A stretch of DNA of 16,770 bases from JBBRLA01 sp038231615 (GTDB taxonomy: Bacteria; Myxococcota_A; Polyangia; Palsa-1104; JAEUJZ01), in the NCBI GenBank assembly GCA_038231615.1, contig JBBRLA010000111.1, positions 1 to 16,770 on the forward strand. The letters are read 5' to 3'. The translations under genes were made by a program, and so were the position numbers. Under the pieces are notes generated by a model. The model was not told the origin of the DNA and did no database searches. It saw only the letters and a program-made list of their open reading frames with translations. This document shows positions 1 through 7,637 of this stretch, in pieces; the first letter of the stretch is position 1; every line of letters begins with the position of its first letter.

Positions 1-1
1 C

Positions 2-958
2 GACCCAAAGGACGATCCGATCGCGGCGGCGCTCCTGCAACACGATCTGTGGGAACGCTTCGACGAGATACACGACACCCTCGACAATGGCGTCCCAGGA
101 GAGCCGGCGGCGACCCTTTCAGCCCTGCGCGCGCTGCAAGATGCCCTGGGCCAGGCCATGGCGGCGCTCTCGCTGCCGGAGCCGACGCTGCGATCCTTTT
201 TGCCCAACCTGCCGGAGGTCGCCCTCCGCTACCCGGAGCTGCTCGGCGGCATCGCGGGGCCGTCCGGCTGGGTCGAGGTGGTCACCCGTTCCCGCGAGAT
301 GCCCCTCGGTTTCGACCCCAACCCGGCACAAGACGGCACCCGGCACGCCGTCATGGCACGGCACCGCTCGGCCTTTCGCCGCCTGATCTCGGTGCCCGAC
401 GTGGCCGGCGGGTCCGCCTGGCTGCGACAGGCGCTGAAGGACGAGCCCGGGTCCCTGAAGGTGCCCGAACTCACGCGGATGGTGCTGCTGGAGGTGCCCT
501 TCGTCATCGCCCGCGGCGGCGCCATCGTGCCCCTGCCGATCACCCCTCTCATCGAAGAGCGCATCGCCCCCCCGGCGAACAGGGCCGGGGCCGAAAACCT
601 GGCCGACCTGCCCTTCGTGGTGCTGGAGGGACGCCGGCCACTCTTGCTGGCGCCGGGCCGGACCGGCGGCGGGATGGAGCGACTGGCTCCCGATCACCCA
701 TTCCCCCACGGCGGCTCTTGCGTGCCGGACCCCGGCGTCCTTTTCCCGGTCAGCACCACCTGCCTGCTGTGCCACGGCCAGCGTGGCGACAGCCTCTTTG
801 GCAACATGTCCCATGGGCCGCAGGTTTTCCGCGCGGTGGACGATGCTCAACTCCTGATCCGGCGGGGCCTTGCCGAGAAGCAGCGGCGGCCGGACTTCAC
901 CGCGTTGCAGCGATACTTTTCGCCCGGCCTCAGTCCCGCGTCCCCCCATCGGTATTGA
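2..958 (+). CDS. CxxCH (cytochrome-c-like) protein, 5'-truncated
   Basis: The reading frame is already open at the window edge, so the start codon lies upstream; 318 residues are visible before the TGA at 956-958. The visible N-terminal part, with the segment LLQHDLWERFDEIHD, reads as normal coding sequence. Near the C-terminus (visible residues 254-258) there is one CLLCH motif, the covalent c-haem signature, followed by FGNMSHGP, which could offer a methionine as distal ligand. No membrane segment is visible and the export signal, if any, is off the window. From memory, single-CxxCH proteins starting with an LLQxDLW stretch occur in myxobacteria and planctomycetes, usually unnamed. Its role is unknown; a periplasmic redox or haem-binding protein is the likeliest reading. 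Its 3' end overlaps the convergent lipoprotein gene by 29 bp. An ATG at 158 would give a shorter ORF but discards coherent upstream coding sequence. Confidence 0.8.
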   Translation, partial: DPKDDPIAAALLQHDLWERFDEIHDTLDNGVPGEPAATLSALRALQDALGQAMAALSLPEPTLRSFLPNLPEVALRYPELLGGIAGPSGWVEVVTRSREMPLGFDPNPAQDGTRHAVMARHRSAFRRLISVPDVAGGSAWLRQALKDEPGSLKVPELTRMVLLEVPFVIARGGAIVPLPITPLIEERIAPPANRAGAENLADLPFVVLEGRRPLLLAPGRTGGGMERLAPDHPFPHGGSCVPDPGVLFPVSTTCLLCHGQRGDSLFGNMSHGPQVFRAVDDAQLLIRRGLAEKQRRPDFTALQRYFSPGLSPASPHRY

Positions 959-1361
959 GCAGCGGGGTGAGGGTCAGGGTGACCAGGCGGTGCTCGCCCT
1001 GGCGAAATTCGCTGACCTGGAACTCGCCATAACCCGCCAGGGCCTGGTCGCGGTAGGCCGAGACCTGGATGAACTCGGTGCCCTTGATGAAGGGCGGCAG
1101 CGCCACGGCCACCGCCACGGGAAGCTGGAAGGCGGTGCCGGGGTCGATCTCGGTGTATCCAACCCACACGCCGCGCTCCGCCAGCCACAGTCGGCTCAGC
1201 GTGCCGATGTCGCCGTCGAGCTGCACGGCGATGCAGCCGCTGTCGCCGGGCTCCTCGTCACAGGGGTCGACCTTCCGCGGGCTGCACCCGGAAAGGCCGG
1301 CGACGTCGCACCACAACATTAAGACCACAAAGTACACCGCCGCGCCCCTTTTTCCCCTCAT
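930..1361 (-). CDS. Small lipoprotein, last gene of the operon
   Basis: It encodes 143 residues. The N-terminus has a basic start (MRGKRG), a hydrophobic core, and a lipobox ending LSGC, so it should be cleaved by signal peptidase II and anchored by a lipidated cysteine near residue 26. Two further cysteines (in CDEEPGDSGC) could form a disulphide. The rest is rich in beta-prone stretches (FQLPVAVAVALPP, HRLVTLTLTPLL) and looks like a small beta-sandwich domain; I do not recognise a family. The ATG (1361-1359) overlaps the TGA of the upstream TPR gene as ATGA, indicating translational coupling. The frame stays open upstream as far as 2162, but that extension is a shadow of the TPR and receiver genes. 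The 3' end overlaps the convergent CxxCH gene. The position suggests an envelope partner of the TPR protein or the sensor system, by inference only. Confidence 0.82.
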   Translation of the reverse strand: MRGKRGAAVYFVVLMLWCDVAGLSGCSPRKVDPCDEEPGDSGCIAVQLDGDIGTLSRLWLAERGVWVGYTEIDPGTAFQLPVAVAVALPPFIKGTEFIQVSAYRDQALAGYGEFQVSEFRQGEHRLVTLTLTPLLNTDGGTRD

Positions 1362-2041
1362 GGCAGCCCCCCGGGGGCCACGGCGAAGGTCTGCTCGGTG
1401 GGTCGCAGCGCCACCCCCACGCCAATCGCCACCCCGACCCCCACTGCCGCGCCCACCCCGATCCACAACCAGGGGCGACGCCACCAGCTTGGATAGACCG
1501 GCGCCCGGTGTTCTCCCTGCCCCCGCGTCCAGGCGGAAAGGTCCGCGGGCGGTGGCAGTCCGGCGGCGGCCTGAGAAGTCGGCGGGTATGGGGCCAGCGC
1601 CGGCCCCCGCGGCCCGGGCGGGGGCAGCTTGACGGTGGGCGTCGGGACCAAGGGCTGCTGCAAAAGGGCGTCGAGCTGGTCCAGCACCAGTTGCCGGTCG
1701 GGGGCGTCGGGCGAGACCTCCAGGTAGCGATGGTAGGCGGCAATTGCCTCGGGGACGTGATCGGCTTCCTTCTGGGTCTCCCCGATCAAATACAGGAAGT
1801 TCGGCCGAGGCGAGAGGCGGTAGGCCTCGGTAAAGTCGCGCACCGCCAGATCGTATTCCTCGGCGCGCTTGTGGGCCATGGCCCGATGGAACAGATCCTG
1901 AGCGGTGGTCACGCTCTTGGCCGCGCCGCGCGGGCCCGCTGCCGGCGCCAGGCCCGGCGTGGCCAGCAGCAGGCACGCTCCGATGAAGCCAGGAAGCAGG
2001 CCATGCAGCCGCGGAAGGTGCCCCGTACGCCGGCCGCTCAC
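1358..2041 (-). CDS. Exported TPR protein with C-terminal membrane anchor
   Basis: It encodes 227 residues starting at GTG 2041-2039, which overlaps the receiver gene's TGA as GTGA. Residues about 10-36 look like a Sec signal peptide (GLLPGFIGACLLLATPGLAPAAG). Residues about 44-115 carry two to three tetratricopeptide-like helical pairs (AMAHKRAEEYDLAVRDFTEA; YLIGETQKEADHVPEAIAAY), a repeat used for protein-protein contact. A proline-rich linker follows, then a C-terminal glycine-zipper-like membrane segment (WIGVGAAVGVGVAIGVGVAL, about 192-212) and a short tail. The layout fits a periplasmic TPR scaffold tethered to the membrane, a common architecture in myxobacteria. It sits between the receiver and the lipoprotein genes with 4-bp overlaps on both sides, so its dose is tied to theirs. 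The function beyond scaffolding is unknown. Confidence 0.85.
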   Translation of the reverse strand: MSGRRTGHLPRLHGLLPGFIGACLLLATPGLAPAAGPRGAAKSVTTAQDLFHRAMAHKRAEEYDLAVRDFTEAYRLSPRPNFLYLIGETQKEADHVPEAIAAYHRYLEVSPDAPDRQLVLDQLDALLQQPLVPTPTVKLPPPGPRGPALAPYPPTSQAAAGLPPPADLSAWTRGQGEHRAPVYPSWWRRPWLWIGVGAAVGVGVAIGVGVALRPTEQTFAVAPGGLP

Positions 2042-2430
2042 GGGGTGCCCATTCCCAGGAGCTGGCGCACCTCCTCGACCAGCTTCCTGGGCGAGATGGG
2101 CTTGGACAGGTAGCCGTCACATCCCGCGGCGAGGGCGCGCTCTTCATCGCCGCGCATGGCATGGGCAGTCAACGCCACGACCTTGATGCCCCGGGTGTTG
2201 GGGTTGGCCTTGAGCTGGCGGCTGCACTCCCATCCGTCGATGACCGGGATGGACAGGTCCATCAGGATGAGGTGTGGCATGTGCTCCTGTGCCAGGCGCA
2301 GCGCCTCATCGCCGCCGGTGGCCAAAAGGACATGGAAGCCGTGGTGGCGCAGCACGGTCTCGAAGATCCGCCGGTTGTGGAGGTCGTCGTCCACTAGGAG
2401 CACGATGAACGGGTCGGCTGCTGGCGTCAC
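2038..2430 (-). CDS. Stand-alone response-regulator receiver (CheY/DivK-like)
   Basis: This 130-residue protein is a single receiver domain with no output domain. The expected residues are present: acidic pocket D15/D16 in LLVDDD, phospho-acceptor D58 in LILMDLSIPVIDGWE, switch T88 in VVALTAHA, and K110 in GYLSKPI. It should accept phosphate from the histidine kinase encoded immediately upstream and act by protein-protein interaction or as a phosphorelay intermediate. The GTG start (2430-2428) overlaps the kinase stop as GTGA; a good Shine-Dalgarno (CGGAGG, 7 nt before the GTG) lies inside the kinase gene end, which supports this start. The family resembles the receivers found as C-terminal domains of hybrid kinases, so this pair may be a split hybrid kinase. 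The downstream TPR gene also overlaps it by 4 bp. Confidence 0.93.
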   Translation of the reverse strand: MTPAADPFIVLLVDDDLHNRRIFETVLRHHGFHVLLATGGDEALRLAQEHMPHLILMDLSIPVIDGWECSRQLKANPNTRGIKVVALTAHAMRGDEERALAAGCDGYLSKPISPRKLVEEVRQLLGMGTP

Positions 2431-4850
2431 GTCTTGGCCTCCGGGAAGGGTCCCTGTTCCTCATCATCAAGCGGCGAGGTGGAAATGGCGCGCAGCTTGG
2501 CCGTCGCCCGCGCCCCGGGCCCCGCCTGAAGCCGCAGGGTGAAGGTCGAGCCCACGCCGTAAACGCTCTCGACCTTTATGGTACCCCCCAGGAGTCCCGC
2601 CATGCGCCGGGCGATCGCCAGACCCAGGCCGGTGCCGCCGAAGCGGCGGGTCGAGCTGCCATCCACCTGGCGGAACTCCTCGAAGATGATGTCGATGTGG
2701 TCTTTTTGGATGCCGATGCCGGTGTCGCGCACCGCGAAGAGCAGGTCGCCGGTAAAATCATAGGCCACGTTCACGTCGACGTGCCCGGCCTGGGTGAACT
2801 TCACGGCATTGGCGATCAGGTTGGTCAGGATCTGCTGGAGCTTGCTGCGATCGGTGTGGATCTTCGGCCGCACGGCGCACTGCAAACGCACCCTGTAGGG
2901 CCGGTCCCGGCACATCACGTCGGCCTCCTTGACCACCGAGCTGACCATCTCGATGACGTCGACCTCTTCCAGGTGGGTGGTCATCTTCCCGGCCTCGACG
3001 CGGGCCAGGTCGAGGATCTGGTTGATCAGGGTCAACAGATTGCTCGACGACTCCAGCACCCCCGACATGGCGTCGCGGGCGTCGTCGGAGATGGGGCCAT
3101 ACACCCCCTCGCAGACCAGTTCGGAGTAGCCCATGATGGCGTTCAGCGGGGTGCGCAGCTCGTGGGAGATGCTGGCCAGGAACTCGGACTTCAGGCGGTT
3201 GACCTCCTGAAGCTGGTTGCGCTGCGCCCGGAGCTGCATGCTCTGCTGTTCAAGCTGGTCGCGCTGCTGTTCAAGCTGGTCGCGCTGCTGCTCCATCTGG
3301 TTGCGCTGCTGTTCAAGCTGGTCGCGCTGGGCCTTCATCTGGTCGCGCTGGGCCGCCAGGGTCATGTTGCGCTCGGTCAGTTCGTAGGCCAACTGGGCGA
3401 CGCGGGCGTAGGCACGGGCGTTGCTCAGGGCAATGGCCAGTTGGGCCGCGGCCTGGCGCACGAATTCGACCATCGACGGGTCCGGCAGGTGCTCCGAGCG
3501 CAGCATCAGCGCCAGCGCCCCCAGGGGCTGGTTGCGGAAGATGAGCGGCACCATCAGCCGGTCCTTGACCAGTTCCACCGCCACCCGGGGCGAGGATCGG
3601 TCCCGGCTTTCGGGGGTCAGGGGCTCGATCTGGTCGCGGCTGGGGGCCGGGCCCAGCTCCGCGGGCGTCACGGAGTAGGCCGCGCGCACCACCAGGGTGA
3701 AGTTGGGCTCATCGTCGCCGGGCAAAAAGACCCCGCCGCCGCGGGTGCCGGTGGCCTCGCACAGGGCGGACAGGGCCAGGTCGAGCATCACGCTGGTGTC
3801 GGCGGCATCCATTCGCGCCGGGTCCGTGCCGTGGCGGTCGATGGGGGCATTGAGCACGGAGGTGAACTCGTAGGCGTGCTGGATCTGCCGGGTGCGGCGC
3901 TGCACCTCGGCCTCCAGGTTCTTGTTCAGTTGCTCCAGTTCGGCCATGGTCTCCCGCAGCCGCGCCGCCATGCGCACGAAGGAGTCCGCCAGGGTGCCCA
4001 GTTCGTCGTCGCGGCGGACATCGATCTGGGGGGTGAGGTTGCCGTTTCTGATCTCGTCTGCGCCGCGGGCCAGGGCCAAGATCGGCACGCTGATCTTGCC
4101 GGCGATGAAGTAGGCCGCCGCCGCCCCCAGGCCCAGCAGGGACAGGCCGAGCAGGATGCCCCAGCGCAGGACCTCCTTCAGGCGATCGTTGGCCGGGCGC
4201 AGGGACAGGCCGATGCGCGCGACGCCGACCACCAGGTCCTTCTGCTTCACCCGATCGCTGGGTTGCAGGAACGCCGCCACCTGGGGATCGCGCTCGCTGG
4301 TGACAATGGGCGCGTAGTGGTCCTCGTAGTTGCCGGCGTCGTTGCGCATGGGCTGGGGGGACACGCCGGTGCTGGCCACCTGCTGGACCAGGTACGGCGG
4401 CGGCGCCGGGGGGGGGAAGCCGGACTCGGTCTTGTGGATCAGCTCCTTGCCGTTCTTGTCGTAAAGGGCGACGAAGACCACGTCCTCTTCCTGTGCCAAG
4501 CGCCGCGCCGGCAGGTCCAGGAGCCCGGGGTCGTCGGCGTAGGCGCCGATCTCGGCCTGCGCCGCCAGGTAGCCGAGCAGCGACCGCGAGCGCCGTTGGT
4601 TGTCCGCCTCCAGGAACTTCATCTGCCGGGTGTAGTAGACCGTGCTGGAGCCGACGGACATCACCAGGGACATGCCCAAAATCCACAGGAAGACGCGGCG
4701 GAAAAAGCTGCTCGGACGCAACCGGAGTGGGTCCCCATCGGGGCGCCCGGGATCATCCAGGAACCGGCCCAGGGACTCTGTCGGCCCGGCCTGCGGCAGC
4801 ACCGGGGCGAAGGGCCCCGACACGGCCCGCATGTTGTGGTTTTCTTGCAT
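2427..4850 (-). CDS. Membrane sensor histidine kinase (HAMP-GAF-coiled coil-HisKA-HATPase)
   Basis: The 807-residue protein starts at ATG 4850-4848, which overlaps the stop of the binding-protein gene by one base (TGATG). TM1 spans about 53-74, a periplasmic Cache-like sensor region 75-228, TM2 230-251 and HAMP about 252-304. A GAF-like domain (about 350-490) is followed by a signalling coiled coil (499-547) of seven near-identical heptads of the QRDQLEQ type. HisKA carries the phospho-accepting H563 in SHELRTPLNAIMGYSE. The HATPase domain has the N box (NLIANAVKFT, N681), G1 DTGIGI (709-714), an F box (FEEF) and G2 GGTGLGLAI (738-746), so the kinase looks fully active. There is no receiver of its own; the next gene supplies one. 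The frame extends upstream to 5177 but that part overlaps the binding-protein gene and reads as an Arg/Gly/Pro-rich shadow. The ligand is unknown, but the adjacent periplasmic binding protein is the obvious candidate partner. Confidence 0.94.
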   Translation of the reverse strand: MQENHNMRAVSGPFAPVLPQAGPTESLGRFLDDPGRPDGDPLRLRPSSFFRRVFLWILGMSLVMSVGSSTVYYTRQMKFLEADNQRRSRSLLGYLAAQAEIGAYADDPGLLDLPARRLAQEEDVVFVALYDKNGKELIHKTESGFPPPAPPPYLVQQVASTGVSPQPMRNDAGNYEDHYAPIVTSERDPQVAAFLQPSDRVKQKDLVVGVARIGLSLRPANDRLKEVLRWGILLGLSLLGLGAAAAYFIAGKISVPILALARGADEIRNGNLTPQIDVRRDDELGTLADSFVRMAARLRETMAELEQLNKNLEAEVQRRTRQIQHAYEFTSVLNAPIDRHGTDPARMDAADTSVMLDLALSALCEATGTRGGGVFLPGDDEPNFTLVVRAAYSVTPAELGPAPSRDQIEPLTPESRDRSSPRVAVELVKDRLMVPLIFRNQPLGALALMLRSEHLPDPSMVEFVRQAAAQLAIALSNARAYARVAQLAYELTERNMTLAAQRDQMKAQRDQLEQQRNQMEQQRDQLEQQRDQLEQQSMQLRAQRNQLQEVNRLKSEFLASISHELRTPLNAIMGYSELVCEGVYGPISDDARDAMSGVLESSSNLLTLINQILDLARVEAGKMTTHLEEVDVIEMVSSVVKEADVMCRDRPYRVRLQCAVRPKIHTDRSKLQQILTNLIANAVKFTQAGHVDVNVAYDFTGDLLFAVRDTGIGIQKDHIDIIFEEFRQVDGSSTRRFGGTGLGLAIARRMAGLLGGTIKVESVYGVGSTFTLRLQAGPGARATAKLRAISTSPLDDEEQGPFPEAKT
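3210..3356 (-). repeat. 21-bp tandem repeats encoding the kinase coiled-coil heptads
   Basis: Seven consecutive 21-bp units lie within the histidine kinase gene. They encode heptads of the form (E/K/R/A)(Q/A)Q(R/S)(D/N/M)Q(L/M), residues 499-547. On the plus strand the recurring core is ttcaagctggtcgcgctgct. The central units are nearly identical at DNA level and the outer ones have diverged, as expected for expansion by slippage or unequal recombination. Each unit adds exactly one heptad, so copy-number change would keep both the reading frame and the helical phase between the GAF domain and HisKA. Confidence 0.9.
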
Positions 4851-5800
4851 CACTCGATCCGCCAGCCCATCGACCTGCCGGGGGCCAGATCCAGGTCCAG
4901 TTTCCTGGCCATCAGCGCGTTCAGGGTCACCATTGGGGGGCCCGCGGGGTCCTCCCTGCCGGACAGTTCGGGGTGGTGCACGCCTTCGAGGACCAGATTG
5001 GTCAGGGCGGCCAGGCGGCGCCCCACCGCGCTCGGGGAAAAATCCACCGAGAGCAGCGCCCCGGATCGGACCTGCTGCCGGGTGGCGGCCAGGATGGGCA
5101 CGCCGCGGCGAAGCTGCACCCGCAGGAGGTACTGGAACACCGGGGTCGTCACCAGGTCCGGATCGGCGCCGATCCACACCGCGTCCACCTTGGGGTCGTC
5201 CTCGATCAGTGCGCGGAGGGCGGCGATCGCCTGGGGGCCGGTGTCCGCCGGCCGTTCCTTCAGGCCCAGTCCCAGGGTGCGGGCGGCGGCGCGGGCGTGC
5301 TCCATCATCAGCCGGGCCAAGGGCCGATGGGAGGCGAAGGCGCCGATGCGCCGGGTGCCGGGGCGGACCTGGAGCAGGGCGCGAAAGAGCAGTTCGGGGG
5401 GGCCGCTGGAATCGGAGCCGATGGCCCCTTTGGGCGGGTCCGGGGCCATGGCGTAGAGCACCACCGCGGTGCCATCTTTGGCCACCCGCACCGATGGCTG
5501 CCCCACGGCCACCACGTAGCGGGCGGAAAGGGCGCGGCGCCGGGCCTCGGCCTCGGAAGCGGGGGTGTCGTCGATCTGGACCTGCCGCACCCGGACGCGG
5601 AAGTTCTCGGTGAAGGACTCGGCCACCTCCTCGTAGGCCAGCACGCCGGCCTGCTTGATGAGGACGATCTCGCCCCCGCGGTCGCGTTCGCGGTCGACAA
5701 GCGGGGCGGCGGCTGCGGCGGCTGCTGCTAGACGGGTCGTGGCGGATGAAAGGGTGGCGACAAGAAGCAGGGACAAGATCTGGGGCGGGAAGGCATTCAT
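4850..5800 (-). CDS. Exported ABC-type substrate-binding protein (PF04392-like)
   Basis: The 316-residue protein begins with a signal peptide (QILSLLLVATLSS, with an alanine run at about 25-32). The mature part fits the ABC_sub_bind family (Peripla_BP type I fold). It has an N-terminal strand and helix (EIVLIKQAGVLAYEEVAESF), a middle segment with DAVWIGADPDLVTTPVFQYL, a hinge-side strand GVPILAATRQQVRSGALLSVD, and the late VTLNALMARKLDLDL typical of the family's end. Such proteins bind small ligands in the periplasm. No permease or ATPase gene is adjacent; instead the stop overlaps the kinase start (TGATG). I infer that it presents a ligand to the kinase sensor domain rather than feeding a transporter. 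No convincing Shine-Dalgarno precedes ATG 5800, which lies 16 nt after the upstream gene's stop and may depend on coupling. Confidence 0.82.
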   Translation of the reverse strand: MNAFPPQILSLLLVATLSSATTRLAAAAAAAAPLVDRERDRGGEIVLIKQAGVLAYEEVAESFTENFRVRVRQVQIDDTPASEAEARRRALSARYVVAVGQPSVRVAKDGTAVVLYAMAPDPPKGAIGSDSSGPPELLFRALLQVRPGTRRIGAFASHRPLARLMMEHARAAARTLGLGLKERPADTGPQAIAALRALIEDDPKVDAVWIGADPDLVTTPVFQYLLRVQLRRGVPILAATRQQVRSGALLSVDFSPSAVGRRLAALTNLVLEGVHHPELSGREDPAGPPMVTLNALMARKLDLDLAPGRSMGWRIE

Positions 5801-5816
5801 GCGAAGTCGTCTGGTT

Positions 5817-6248
5817 TCAGTTGCCGGTGTTCACGAAATCGCTCTCGCCGACGTTATTGAAGTGTTTAGTATACCGCTTCTCGGTGCCCGGAAAGACGAT
5901 CACGACTTTATAGTCGGCCACGATGTTCACCTTCTTGGTTTCCTCGTCGATGAGCAGCTGTACAGTCATCTCCTCGTCGTCGAAGCCCAGGAGGTCGACG
6001 ATCCGCTTGCGGGTGTCGGCCACCAGCTCACTGGAAGCCTCGGCGCGCAGGGTCTCTTCCAGGAAGCTGAGTTTATAGTAGCGGTGTGCGGCCTCGTGGA
6101 CGATCTCCCGGACCCTGTAATCCGCCAGGTAGGCCGGGCCGAAACAGTAGATCAGGTATCCCGCTGTCGCTAGCAGCAGAAAGAAAGCGACGCTGACAGT
6201 GTTGATCGCGCGGGGCTTCTTGTAGGTCCCCTTGTGCATATCGGCCAT
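5817..6248 (-). CDS. Small single-pass membrane protein (DUF4845-like?)
   Basis: It encodes 143 residues with a short basic cytoplasmic N-terminus (MADMHKGTYKKPR), one membrane segment at about 15-37 (INTVSVAFFLLLATAGYLIYCFG), and a predicted extracytoplasmic alpha/beta domain. The order membrane helix, YLADYRVREIVHEAA helix, a conserved-looking KRIVDLLGF segment, then paired strands (MTVQLLIDEE, VNIVADYKVVIVFPG) resembles DUF4845-type proteins as I remember them; this is weak, memory-based similarity. I chose ATG 6248 over the in-frame GTG at 6266 because a GAGGT Shine-Dalgarno sits 6 nt before 6248 and would lie inside the longer product. It lies 36 nt after the flippase-like gene and 16 nt before the binding-protein gene, so it is probably in the same operon. 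Function unknown. Confidence 0.75.
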   Translation of the reverse strand: MADMHKGTYKKPRAINTVSVAFFLLLATAGYLIYCFGPAYLADYRVREIVHEAAHRYYKLSFLEETLRAEASSELVADTRKRIVDLLGFDDEEMTVQLLIDEETKKVNIVADYKVVIVFPGTEKRYTKHFNNVGESDFVNTGN

Positions 6249-6284
6249 GGCATTACCTCGCGGCACAGCCGCAGTTGGGTCGGG

Positions 6285-7280
6285 TCAACCATCGGCGGGG
6301 GCCGACATGGACAGTCCCAGGCCGGCCCCGCGGCGCAAAAAGACAAATCCCAGGAGCAGGCTGCTGGCGGTGGAGATGGCGGTCATCGACAGGCTGTAGG
6401 CCAGCACGGCCTCCTCGCCCCGGGGAGAGAAGCCCTTGAAGAAGAACACCGCCGCCAGCTGCGAGGTGCCCAGGCCCTGGACGCTGATCGGCAGCGAGGC
6501 CACGGCGAAGACCACGGGGAGAAAGAGCATGGCTGTCAGGAAGGGGACCTGGATGCCGAAGCAGCGCAGGGCGAAAAAGTGCCACAGGAGCAGCACCAAA
6601 AGGTGGGGCAGCCGGACAAAGAGCGCCCGCGCGTGGCCCAGGACCCCGGCCTGAAGGAGCGGGGAAAACACCGCGACCAAAAGGGCCCACCCTCGCAGGA
6701 AGAAGCGCCCAAGGGCGCGATCGGCCCCCGTTTCCACCGCGGGCGACTCGCGCAGCCAGCGGGGCTGCACCAGCAAAAGGGCGACATAGACCGCCATCCC
6801 GACGGCGAAGAGCAGCAGCACCGGGACCAGCGCCCGGCCTTCCCGCCCGCCCAGCAGCGCCCCCCCCGACGCCAGCATCAAGAGCAGGCCGACCCACACG
6901 CCGACGATGAAGAGCACCCAGCCGCCGGCCCGGGACAGGGGCACCTTGCCCACCCGGTTCAGGTAGCCGATGATCCCGAGCTGTCCGGCGTGGTAGTTGA
7001 TGACAGCCAGAAGGTAGGTGGCCGCGCGGATGGTGAAAAGGTCGAGGAAGTGCAGGCGCAGGCCGAACCAGCGGAACACGTGGTACATGGCGAAGGTGTC
7101 CGCGGCGCAATTGGCCACCGACATGATCGCCGAGACGCCGAGCAGCTCGGCCAGGGGGGCATGGGCCATGGCGGCGCGCAGCCGCCCGAGGTCGGTGTGG
7201 GAGATGACGAAGGCCAGCGCCAAAAACGCGACCGCCATCGGGAGCAGTCGCCCGAATCTAGAGGACATCCGAACCAGCAT
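6285..7280 (-). CDS. UPF0104 / LPG-synthase-TM family membrane protein
   Basis: The 331-residue polytopic protein has about eight hydrophobic segments. The hallmark late motif LPISVQGLGTSQLAAVFFFKGF, with small residues and glycines in a membrane loop, is typical of PF03706, the membrane part of lysylphosphatidylglycerol synthase (MprF) and its stand-alone relatives. These proteins are thought to flip or shield modified lipids. There is no C-terminal aminoacyl-transferase domain, so lysyl-lipid synthesis is not expected; lipid flipping or an envelope glycolipid role is possible. ATG 7280 is the longest start; ATG 7268 (MSSRFG) is an alternative, and neither has a clear Shine-Dalgarno. It is the first gene of the minus-strand cluster, and a GC-rich hairpin lies just upstream. 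Confidence 0.82.
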   Translation of the reverse strand: MLVRMSSRFGRLLPMAVAFLALAFVISHTDLGRLRAAMAHAPLAELLGVSAIMSVANCAADTFAMYHVFRWFGLRLHFLDLFTIRAATYLLAVINYHAGQLGIIGYLNRVGKVPLSRAGGWVLFIVGVWVGLLLMLASGGALLGGREGRALVPVLLLFAVGMAVYVALLLVQPRWLRESPAVETGADRALGRFFLRGWALLVAVFSPLLQAGVLGHARALFVRLPHLLVLLLWHFFALRCFGIQVPFLTAMLFLPVVFAVASLPISVQGLGTSQLAAVFFFKGFSPRGEEAVLAYSLSMTAISTASSLLLGFVFLRRGAGLGLSMSAPADG

Positions 7281-7288
7281 ATCATGCT

Positions 7289-7314
7289 GCGGACCCTCGA
7301 TGAGGGGGTCCCGC
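7289..7314 (-). other. Hairpin in the leader of the minus-strand operon
   Basis: GCGGACCCTC (7289-7298) can pair, with small bulges, with GAGGGGGTCCCGC (7302-7314) across a 3-nt loop. It lies 9-34 nt upstream of the flippase-like start on the minus strand, so it could limit ribosome access to the first operon gene. There is no proper U-tract on either side, so I do not call it a terminator. Functional meaning is unproven. Confidence 0.3.
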
Positions 7315-7339
7315 GCCTGCTTTTAGTTTGGCCTTTCAG

Positions 7340-7368
7340 TTGACAGGTGGGCCTGGTTTCGGTTACGT
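7340..7368 (+). promoter_or_regulatory. Possible sigma-70 promoter of tRNA-Leu
   Basis: A perfect -35 hexamer TTGACA lies at 7340-7345. With 17-bp spacing the -10 would be TTACGT (7363-7368); with 18 bp it would be TACGTA. Both are poor matches to TATAAT. A transcription start near 7375 would lie about 20 nt before the tRNA 5' end, the expected geometry. The call rests mainly on the -35 match and the position. Confidence 0.42.
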
Positions 7369-7395
7369 ACTGCTCCACCTAAATCATTCGTCCAC

Positions 7396-7479
<84 letters not shown>

Positions 7480-7503
7480 CGATGGTAGGATCGTAGGAAA
7501 TCG

Positions 7504-7543
7504 ACGGCCTCTTCACTTCACGGTGAAGAGGCCGTTCGCTTTT
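7504..7543 (+). terminator. Rho-independent terminator of tRNA-Leu
   Basis: A perfect 13-bp inverted repeat, ACGGCCTCTTCAC (7504-7516) and GTGAAGAGGCCGT (7523-7535), encloses a 6-nt loop and is followed by TCGC and a short T run (7540-7543). It starts 24 nt after the tRNA 3' end. The stem is strong; the T tract is modest. Confidence 0.85.
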
Positions 7544-7637
7544 GGGGGATGCATTTGGCGTCCTGTGAGAGAACGAGGTGCGCACCAAAGGACCACCGGG
7601 CCCGGAAGTGAGCCAGATTTTTACGCGGGGATGGGCC

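Noticed and set aside
1362..2162. Upstream extension of the lipoprotein frame to 2162
   Set aside because: It overlaps the TPR and receiver genes in another frame; starting at 1361 gives a proper lipoprotein signal and an ATGA overlap.
4851..5177. Upstream extension of the histidine kinase to a start at 5177
   Set aside because: The extension overlaps the well-supported binding-protein gene in another frame and is Arg/Gly/Pro-rich; the TGATG junction at 4850 gives the natural start.
2697..5456. Plus-strand open frame of 919 codons opposite the histidine kinase and binding-protein genes
   Set aside because: It lies fully antisense to two genes with clear family motifs; its product is His/Gly/Gln-rich with no recognisable domain, as expected from GC-rich antisense shadow frames.
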